NCBI GenBank assembly: GCA_935421135.1
Contig: OW285193.1
Coordinates: forward strand, 11,332,099-11,396,098
Length of the DNA stretch: 64,000 nucleotides
Reading direction: 5' to 3'
DNA from: Bugulina stolonifera
Lineage: Eukaryota > Bryozoa > Gymnolaemata > Cheilostomatida > Bugulidae
Shown here: piece after piece, positions 54,401 through 64,000 of the stretch
How the letters are laid out: every line of letters starts with the position of its first letter
Position numbering within the stretch: position 1 is the stretch's first letter
The notes under the pieces: generated by a model
What the model was told of the DNA's origin: nothing
What the model saw: only the letters and a program-made list of their open reading frames with translations
The model's database searches: none
Position numbers and translations under genes: made by a program

Positions 54401-57400
54401 CGATCCGAAATTGTCAAATGTTTTTTTTGTTCGATGAAAAATGCTATTATGGTGAAGCGTTGCCCTATCATTGAATGGATCCTCTTGGGAGAGTCATCGC
54501 TATGTCATGATCATAATATTATATTGGTACTGTAGTAGGCCACTGTGTACATGTGCTCATAATAAATTGGTACTGTCGTAGGTCACTGTTTACATGTGCT
54601 CATGATACATTGGCCACTGTTTCTACACGCTCACGATGTGTCAATGCTGTAGTAAGCCACTGTTTATACATTCTCTAACCATAATTCTCTTAGATCTTGT
54701 ATCACCCCATTGATGGTCCGTCCTGGACTACTCTTCAGTACATTCTGGGCTGAACGAAATGAGAATGGTTACTATGCCCAGGGGGAAGACTACAAAGAGC
54801 ACGTTACTTATGCCAAGATGTGAGTCACGCGTTCGATTACAGACGCTCACTCACCCCCTTTAATGTTTGCTTCTTCTCCCACCAGCCGGGCTCCATATAC
54901 TCACTAAAGGAGTGAGATGTGGTGATATTAACCAAGCATGCTATTAACAAACCTTTGTAGGTCTATGATTACGCCAGTTATGACGAGGCCTGGTTTTGTT
55001 TGGTCCACTTTCTGGGGCTCAGTTTCCCGAACTCATTATTATGAACGGTCAGATGACTATCATGACATTGTAGACAAACGTAAACAGTAAGTTCAGTTTT
55101 CAATTTGAAACTTAACTTGATTAAATTAGGTGGGGAACAATCTTATCTTTAGAGAGATTTTATATACATGTATGTTTCAAAATTGTGATTTAGTTCATTA
55201 GTATAATTGTTCTTGCAAAATTGTGTATATACAATATAGGTTATTTTAATTAGACTCATTGATTGTTTGTTGCATCAAGTTCATGACCACTGACATAACA
55301 TTATTATGTAATACTTATCATATTATACTAACATGTAGTTCTCCAGGTATCTAGCTGCTTATTATGTTTACCCATAATGCCAAGTACTAGTTACTATACT
55401 ATCTAATATACTTCTGGTACTATAATGGTTTGATACCTCCCACCCTTTATAGAACTTGTTGTGGTGATGTTAGAAATCAATGTATTATGCTGTCTAAACC
55501 AACAGTGTGCAAAAAAGGTTTCGGCAACTTAATACTCCCCTATTATTACATGACCTACTGTTAAAATATTGTGAAATAGACCCAACTCCGTATGCTGCTG
55601 TTGTGTGCAAAATCAGCACGAACAAAAATTCCAAATTTCATAACGATATATTTCATTATACATGTACTTGTACATGTATAATATACTCGTACATGTGTTT
55701 GTACATGTTTGTTTGGAATTCAATGATACTGATTAAGTATGGAAATGATATGTGCTTATTCATATTATATACATGTATATATTTATATTTATTTATATAA
55801 CAGGGGTGTGTGGAATGTACCTTACACAGCCGGCATTCAGCTGATTAAGGGATCCAAGCTTAGCCTTCTCCCTCTCCAGCCTTACAAGGTTGGCGACAAG
55901 TTTCCACCACAAGACTACGATGTTGCTTTTGCTTTTAATGCCAGAAAATATGTAAGTACCACCATTTCTTGTTACTGCATTACTTACAACATATAACTCG
56001 TAGGGTATGCATGACTTTCACTCGGTAACCACATTTCTACACAGTCTCTTTGTGGTTCGGAGAGGGGAATTTGTGAAGTATACTAGATGCCTGGTTGTGT
56101 AGTGTACTGTAGTAAGTGTGGTGTAGCGTAGTGTAGTGCAGTATAGTATGGTTGAGTATGACGCAGACAGACTAGCATACGTAATATTATACACTTATTT
56201 AATACACTGTAGGGGTTGTTCATGCATGTTGTCAACCTAGAATACTACGGTCATCTTATGAACCCCGACACGTACGATACTCAGCGAGCTGCCCCTGAAC
56301 TGTATGAACAGCTGTCCAACAAGTTAGACTGGGAACTTCACTACCTTCATGAAGATTATTTTAAGAAGTCTGCCAATGAATCTCATCCCTTAGACCAGGT
56401 AGAGCTATTAGTAATATATTATAGTAAAACACATGACTAGTTCTAGTTAGAACTATGTACGTTCACGGTCATCAAACAAACCGTCATATTTTGCAGCCAT
56501 GTACAGATGTGTTCTGGTTTCCCATCGTCAAGGAGACATATTGTGACGACCTTGTGCTTACCATGGAGACGTTCGGTAAATGGTCAGGAGGTGGCAACAA
56601 GGTAGATTATTACATCATCATTTTCCGAATATGATGTGCTACTATTGTACACGAATGAATGCACGTTATCTATTTTATGTCACTGTCAATGTAGCTTGCA
56701 GCTAGAAGTGACTAGTCCATTGCTGTGCAGTATGCATATTATTGATAGTCTTATTATATGTGTTCAGGATGAGAGGTTGGCGGGTGGATATGAAAACGTC
56801 CCTACCCGAGACATTCATATGAATCAAGTGGGACTAGAAGACCACTGGATACAGCTTCTCAGAGACTATGTACATCCTGTACAATTAAAAGTTTTTGAGG
56901 GATACCACAGTACGGTATGTTGACCTTGACCTCTATCTATTTGTTGCAATGCTCATTCAGTTGATTTACAATCTATGGATAGTTGGTTTAGAAAATCATC
57001 ATGCATTTATAATAGGTCAAGTGGTATAATAGGATAAGTGGTGTATAGCCTACTGAACTATTCTCAAGTGTGCTAATGTTATGGTCTCATGGTTGACTTC
57101 GGGTTGTCACCTCTTTAATTTCTCCACCATTAGCCAATTCCACTGTAGATCCAAAGCATGGTCGATAACTCCAAAGTGTTATCAACTCCTAGAAATTATC
57201 CTTGCTGTGTAGGCTACATTCAGGAATAAAATGTTTGAAATTTATGACTGTGAAATTAGTTAAAGTCGCGTCTTTTGGTTGTTGGCATAAACACCAGATA
57301 TAGTTTATTTGCACCACCGCCTAATAACCAACGAGTACAAGTATATCATTGCATGCCATGTATAAATTTGTTATATATATCACTGCCTTTTTGAGTATCT

Positions 57401-58106
57401 GCTATGTCAGTGCCTGTAGTCCTTTTCTGTTTCATATTACAGCTAGGTGCAATCATGAATTTCGTTGTACGCTATCGACCTGATGAACAGCCAAGTCTTC
57501 GTCCCCATCACGATTCCTCAACCTTTACTGTAAACTTGGCACTAAACACTAAAGATGTAGATTATGAGGTAATTATAGAGGCATGGATTTGCACTAAATA
57601 CGTAGCAAGAGTCGTCATATATGTTATGGTGTAGCGAATACTTAGCGAATCTTCACTAAATGGGAGTTGTCTTCTCTCTTACCAAAACCCCAACATATAG
57701 ACGTTTCCTAGAACGGATTTAGTAACTTTTGATTCCTGAATAGTTCATGTTGAAGTTATTTCCTCTTGAATCAGAGAAAATACATTGTATTATAATCTGT
57801 GTATATTATTCATCCTCTACTTTGTAATTTCTTTTTTGTGATTTGCGATTAAAAAACAAAACCAAAAGAAATGTCAAAAATGCATTGTTGGAAAAATTTC
57901 TTTGTTTAACATGAATCCAAAACTACCAATTCTGTTATTAAAAAATTTAGGGAGGTGGCGTGAAGTTCATCAGATACAACTGCACTCTCACTGGACTTAA
58001 GAAAGGTTGGATGTTGATGCACCCTGGCCGTCTCACTCACTACCACGAAGGTCTTACAACTACAGGTGGTACTCGATATATCATGGTCTCCTTTGTGAAC
58101 CCATAA
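45474..58106 (+). CDS. PLOD: Procollagen-lysine 2-oxoglutarate 5-dioxygenase (lysyl hydroxylase)
   Basis: Exons: 45474-45555, 48806-48897, 49600-49736, 50026-50140, 51157-51324, 51736-51862, 52180-52277, 52581-52808, 53613-53734, 54055-54156, 54694-54819 and/or 54961-55086, 55804-55951, 56213-56398, 56497-56601, 56768-56914, 57443-57568, 57951-58106. With one of the two alternative exons the product has 754 residues (human PLODs 727-758). A signal peptide ([12 protein letters not shown]) leads to the endoplasmic reticulum. The N-terminal glycosyltransferase-like domain has [11 protein letters not shown] (DxxD metal site) and [10 protein letters not shown]. The accessory domain follows. The C-terminal hydroxylase domain has [32 protein letters not shown] (Fe-binding His and Asp), [11 protein letters not shown] (second His) and TRYIMVSF (2-oxoglutarate-binding Arg). 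It hydroxylates collagen lysines using Fe(II), O2 and 2-oxoglutarate. All key residues are present. Confidence 0.95.
46111..48213. mobile_element. DNA transposon with 24-base perfect inverted ends and nested inner repeats
   Basis: The outer ends GGGGAGAGCGGGGTAAGTTG and GGAC (46111-46134) match the reverse complement of 48190-48213 exactly over 24 bases. They are flanked by TA on both sides (46109-46110 and 48214-48215), consistent with a TA target duplication. Inner copies of GGGGYAAGTTGGGAC occur after 46134, near 46479 and near 46503. They recur inverted near 47972 and 47994, with one direct copy near 48015. Length is about 2.1 kb and no transposase frame is seen. It lies in PLOD intron 1. 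Confidence 0.85.
54526..54670. repeat. 43-base tandem repeat directly upstream of PLOD alternative exon A
   Basis: Two close copies (54526-54568 and 54569-54611) of a unit starting GGTACTGTNGTAGG and containing TACATGTGCTCAT. A third, more diverged copy runs to about 54670, only 24 bases before exon 54694. Confidence 0.8.
54694..54819 (+). other. PLOD alternative exon A
   Basis: A 126-base exon with acceptor TCTCTTAG and donor GTGAGT, entering and leaving in phase 2. It encodes [20 protein letters not shown] and then [14 protein letters not shown]. It aligns without gaps to the next exon and to the single corresponding segment in vertebrate PLODs. Confidence 0.85.
54961..55086 (+). other. 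PLOD alternative exon B
   Basis: A 126-base exon with acceptor CTTTGTAG and donor GTAAGT, entering and leaving in phase 2. It encodes [20 protein letters not shown] and then [17 protein letters not shown]. It is closer than exon A to the vertebrate pattern (STFWGxxS, YxRSxDYxDIV). Either A or B can be joined in frame to GVWNVPY of the next exon. Confidence 0.88.
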
Positions 58107-59273
58107 ATAACTCGTATTTTTACACATCATGGCTAATTGTGGTAGACAAACTAAGTTTAGACAAAGTAGGCTCTTAGTCTCGGGTTTGTGAAAATGCACT
58201 TCTTTTTTTTATTGAGGAACGTATGAAATATCATTGTCAATTTTTGACAGCACTGCTGACTTAATTTTAGGGCAGCAGTTGCTATAGTGCATATCTGAGA
58301 CAGTTATCTAGTTGTTATTTGTATCTCACTTTTGAGAGCTTGTTAATTACTATTAATACATATACATTATATGTTATTCATTTATAATCTATAAGAATCT
58401 TCATTGAACAGAGTTCTTAGAATAATGTTGTAATTCATGTTTGCTTTTGAGTTTATAATGCTAAAGACCAACACATTTATAACGCCTTATTATACACAAG
58501 TTGATGTTATTGTATCAGATACCAGTGGACCATATTATACGGACTTTAAAAACTTTTTTGCATAATGTTCAAAGGTAAACAACGGTGCTGTATCTAATGA
58601 TGTATTTACTATCGTTAAGACTTACATGTAGTTAGTGTTACAATATGTATAATAATATTATTTATTCTATTAGTGTGACAAAATAAATAATTCTTAAGTT
58701 ATCAGAAATGATTGTTATCAAAAATATCAGTTGTTTTCAAACTAGAAATACTTTCATTGCTGTGTTATATTATTAGTCCACAGCCTAACATGCATGTAGT
58801 CATCTTGAAAAGTTTTATAATCTTACAGGAAACGGTTAGCTCTGTATATTTTAGTGGCCTAGGAACCAAGAGATGCTTGCCATCTTCTAGTAACCTTCCA
58901 TATACTTGCTACTTTTAATAATAATAAAATGTAGGTCATAGCTTTGTTTCTGCTAAAAACTGTCTTGCTATGTCACAATCAACCAAGATTAGTCCCAGAT
59001 CGAACTATTTCTAAAACTTCTGTCCTATTACTAAAGGAACATCCATTGGTATCCAGAGAAACTCTTCAGATTATGAAACTGATAGTGGTGTAATTTGTAA
59101 TAACTAAGTAATAGCTTCCTTTATTTAGCCAATGATGCAGATACACTTCTCAATATATACATGTAGTACTTTCTGTGTGAAAGCAATCTTGTTTGCAACC
59201 GACATGAATCTAGAAGACATTAAAAAACTTAAAATACAAGATTACTGATGCGTTCTCTTCTGGTATTCTACAT
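58107..59273. other. PLOD 3' UTR and intergenic region
   Basis: The PLOD stop codon is followed by AT-rich sequence with a possible polyadenylation signal AATAAA at 58682-58687. No exon is seen. Confidence 0.5.
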
Positions 59274-59281
59274 GTTAGTAC

Positions 59282-60056
59282 CAGGGCTTAAAGTGTACCG
59301 GAACGCACCGGAACGCCGTTCTGGTAAGAATTTATTAGAGCTATTCTTACAGGAACGCGTTCCGGTTGCATTTTCAGTACACTAACTAGTCTACTAGTTG
59401 TTTTAGGAAAGGTATAGCTCCATTACTAACTACAGCCAGTCAGACCGCCCTCGTTCGAAACGTTTATAGGTCGCTAACTTACTCAATTGAATAAAGTCAT
59501 TAATGGGTGTCTGAAGTATTTTCCATTTTAATATTAATATCTCCTACACATTAACACATGAAAATTAGGTGACAATATGTGTGGCAAACATTTCTATATT
59601 AGAAGATCCAAAGCACTACTGTTTACTCAAAAATACATAACATTTTAAATATTGACAGGAAAACAAGGGAGACAAATCTAAACAGCTAAACTTCTCAAAC
59701 ATTTTCTGCAAGCACCTTCCAACACTGGCTCAATACCACTCTTCTAAACAGAAATGTAGATATAACTATTATATTTATTAAATGTTTGTTTATACACAGA
59801 GAACAGGAGTTAGTAAAAAATATTTATTGTAAAAACATCTTATCGATGTGCTACTTCTTTGAATTTAGCCAGATATAAGCAGACTTCCTGTTTGATAGTG
59901 AAAGTCATGTAATGTTGATGCGTTCCTGTAAAAGTAATGTTGATGCGTTCCTGTAAAAGTAATGTTGATGCGTTCCTGTAAAAGTAATGTTGATGCGTTC
60001 CTGTAAAAGTAATGTTGATGCGTTCCTGTAAGAAAAATTTTACACTTTAAGCCCTG
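59282..60056. mobile_element. Non-autonomous hAT-like transposon with 8-base target duplication
   Basis: Ends CAGGGCTTAAAGTGTA (59282-59297) and the reverse complement at 60041-60056 match perfectly. The direct repeat GTTAGTAC flanks both sides (59274-59281 and 60057-60064). The CAGGG start and 8-base duplication are hAT hallmarks. It is 775 bases long and has no transposase frame. The left subterminal region has repeated GGAACGC words and the palindrome GGAACGCGTTCC (59352-59363). The right subterminal region has GCGTTCC within a tandem array. Confidence 0.93.
59911..60035. repeat. 25-base tandem array inside the hAT-like element
   Basis: Four exact copies of AATGTTGATGCGTTCCTGTA plus AAAGT (59911-60010) and a fifth, altered copy (60011-60035) next to the right inverted end. 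Each contains GCGTTCC, the reverse complement of the GGAACGC words at the left end. Confidence 0.95.
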
Positions 60057-60064
60057 GTTAGTAC

Positions 60065-62102
60065 ATTTTACACTTTACACCAGCACAAATGTGCGAAATG
60101 TGTTGTTGTTTTGTCGGTTTTATAATAAGCGGTCAAAACGTCTTTACATGACAATAATTTGTGTTAGTCTTAAAATACACAACTGCAGAAATACCTTCTA
60201 AACTTTACAATTTTATATTTTAAATTAAATATTGAATATAAAATTTATAACGTTATATTTTTATGTATTAGAAATAATAAGTGGCACAAAAATACTAGCA
60301 TTAAATTATTTCTGCATTTTCACGAGGCTATGCGAGGCTTGCGAGTAACTATCCAAAGAGATCACCGTCGACTTCCGCGTACTATCGATGCAAATAAATG
60401 GTGTCAAAGTGTTTGTAATTTCTTAATACAACATTGTGTCCTAGTTTTCAGTAAATAGAAGGCCTGGTGCCAGACTATAGCCAAGGTTTGTTAGTGTTGT
60501 TTTTCTGAATAGTGCAATGTATGACTTAGAGCGTTCATCGAGGCGGTAGAGTAAAATGAGTTGTGTTATAAAAGTCTAAAGGGCATTAATCTCAACCTTA
60601 CCTGTACTGATTGAATCCGCTGTGAATACAAAACTCAAGCTTGCATCTTGATAACCTAAACTTATGACTAAATAGTTGAAAATAAATATTATTACATATA
60701 TCATGAATGTATACTTAATGCAAAATGCTTACACTAGGCTCAAGAACTGTATTTCGAATCGTTCATTTAACTTGTTTATATTAATATTATAATTATTTAT
60801 AATTATTTGTTATATTATTTATTGAATTAATTAATTATTCAAATTAAAATAGAAATTGGAATTTCAAACTAGTCTTAGTAGTGTGATTATGATGTATGTA
60901 TTATGGGTATAGAGTGGTGAACTTACTCGGCCGGTTAATGTTAGGTACAGTCAGTAGAGTACCGAGTGGCCGACTTCCGCAGTATTTTATTTTTAATATC
61001 GGTGGTTCTGGTTGGTGCAATTTCCTCGGGTGCCCAAAATAACTAAAGAAAATAGATGCCCCTCCTGTCTTTGTTTTGAGAAAGAACAGCAGCTATGCTA
61101 TTTCCTGTTTGTTCCTGCACCTGCCTCGGCCCGTCTGGATAAGTAGCAAAACAACCAAATAACATAACACGCAGCCAACAATCCCTTCATCTGACTTTTT
61201 ACATATTGTCTTAGTAACAAAAGTAGTAGCTATCCTATGCACAGTGCTTTTACATAATTCTTGCACATATGACAAATATGTAGGTTTTTGGAAGATGTTG
61301 GTGTGGGTTAGTAATTTTATGATATATATTAAAATGAGACACATTATAGATTGCAAGATTTTTTAATTTAACATATACATTGTATATCGAGCAGGTTTTT
61401 GCAACTAAATCTAATTACCCTGACTGACAAGCTGCTAAAAGCATACCCTAAACGATTTAGGTCTGCAGCACTAGTGATACAGTAGCATTTGCAAACATTG
61501 ATATGCTTTATTACCACATTTGAATTCAATAGCTGAAGTGCTAAATTCCGAACCAATGCAACACATGCAACCGAATCAGGAGAATTATTATATTCTTGTT
61601 TCAGCAAAACGTTTAAAAATGACTCTGGTTTAGACATTGATGAATCCTCGATTTGCAACTTTCATTAATGATTTTTGAATAATGACTTTTGAAAACAAAT
61701 ATTGTATTTGAATTGTAACACCTTCAGTTAGCCTGCACAAATGAATTTGTCAGCTATGCAGGATTCAAGTGAACTTGTATCATGATTCATACTTTGCCCT
61801 ACTGTTATGTAGGCCTAATGGCCTATGGTTGGAGATATTTCTGTAACGTTTGAAATGTGGTTTTACCAGATGAAAAATAATATGTCATTTCCAGCTAATA
61901 TTCATACGTTGTCTTCATTGGACTCCCAATGTTCTAATCATGACATTGGTTGTTACTTTTAGTTGTGGTGCTCAGGTGGAGGACAGCAGTGTCATTCTAC
62001 TTGAAGCAATTATTACCAGCTGTTTTGGCCATTGGCTTGTTTGAGGGTGCTTGCTCTTCCTCTGTTCAAACCTGAGAGGTTATCTACTAAATACACTACA
62101 GG
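60065..62102. other. Intergenic and 5' UTR region of the G-beta gene
   Basis: AT-rich sequence with no coding exon supported. The start codon at 62103 may be preceded directly by 5' UTR, or by an acceptor AG just before it (CACTACAG|GATG), in which case a non-coding first exon lies upstream. Confidence 0.45.
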
Positions 62103-63649
<1,547 letters not shown>

Positions 63650-64000
63650 GTAAGTAAAACTACAGTCAAATATGATATAATGAGATGAATAATGCCCTTC
63701 TTAGGTCACGACTGTTTAGCAAGATGGTCTATAACTGTTTATATGTATAAAAACAAACAGGTGAGCCCCAATACAACTGAGTGATAGTATAATACATGTA
63801 GGCTTATCTATATATTATAGAGGATCAGTTATTGAGAGTATAAATAGTATAATTATGCTGGCGCAGTCCGGCACTGATGATAGAAATGTGTTTAGAATTA
63901 TGGAAGCTAGATTTGTGTTGTTCATCCAATACACCTCCAGGGCAAGTGGTCCTGGCCTGCCAGCATGTGGGTTTTATGAAACATTACTATCTGTCCTAAT
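63650..64000 (+). other. Intron of the G-beta gene to the window end
   Basis: Begins with GTAAGT after exon 63519-63649. The next exon (expected to start with the CALWD-type segment) is not seen before the window ends. Confidence 0.7.

Overview
This window is animal nuclear DNA. It is AT-rich. Genes are split into many short exons with GT-AG introns from under 100 bases to more than 3 kb, and polymorphic-looking satellites and non-autonomous DNA transposons lie between and inside genes. A collagen lysyl hydroxylase, a rhodopsin-class receptor, a trimeric G-protein beta subunit, OMA1 and STEEP1 together point to a metazoan. Gene spacing of about 7 kb suggests a small invertebrate genome, possibly an early-branching lineage. 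I cannot name the phylum from sequence alone. There are no bacterial-type operons, RNA genes or CRISPR arrays that I can support.

Layout. 209-9708 (+): the 3' part of a coiled-coil protein that ends in a CAP-Gly microtubule-binding domain. 11539-15833 (+): an unrecognised basic and acidic protein built from repeated phase-0 exons. 17497-23139 (-): PSMG1, a proteasome assembly chaperone, complete in eight exons. 25773-27659 (-): STEEP1, complete in four exons. 28692-35283 (+): OMA1, a mitochondrial inner-membrane metalloprotease, complete in eight exons. 38004-39648 (+): a class A GPCR of peptide-receptor type, two exons. 41278-44968 (-): SRM, spermidine synthase, complete in seven exons. 45474-58106 (+): PLOD, procollagen-lysine 2-oxoglutarate dioxygenase, 18 or 19 coding exons. 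62103 to the end (+): the 5' part of a G-protein beta subunit.

Exon models were made by hand from splice sites, reading phase and recalled family sequence. Phases close exactly in every complete gene, and predicted lengths match the families: PSMG1 294 residues, STEEP1 219, OMA1 458, SRM 292, PLOD 754. The genes are mostly unrelated housekeeping genes. SRM/PLOD and STEEP1/OMA1 form two head-to-head pairs with short shared 5' regions.

Most notable observations: two adjacent 126-base PLOD exons of identical phase that encode alternative versions of the same 42-residue segment, looking like a mutually exclusive exon pair; a perfect 215-base palindrome in STEEP1 intron 1; two transposon copies with perfect 8-base target duplications, one carrying an amplified subterminal motif; a 2.1-kb element with perfect 24-base inverted ends inside PLOD intron 1; a GC-AG intron and a (CTG)24 tract inside PSMG1.
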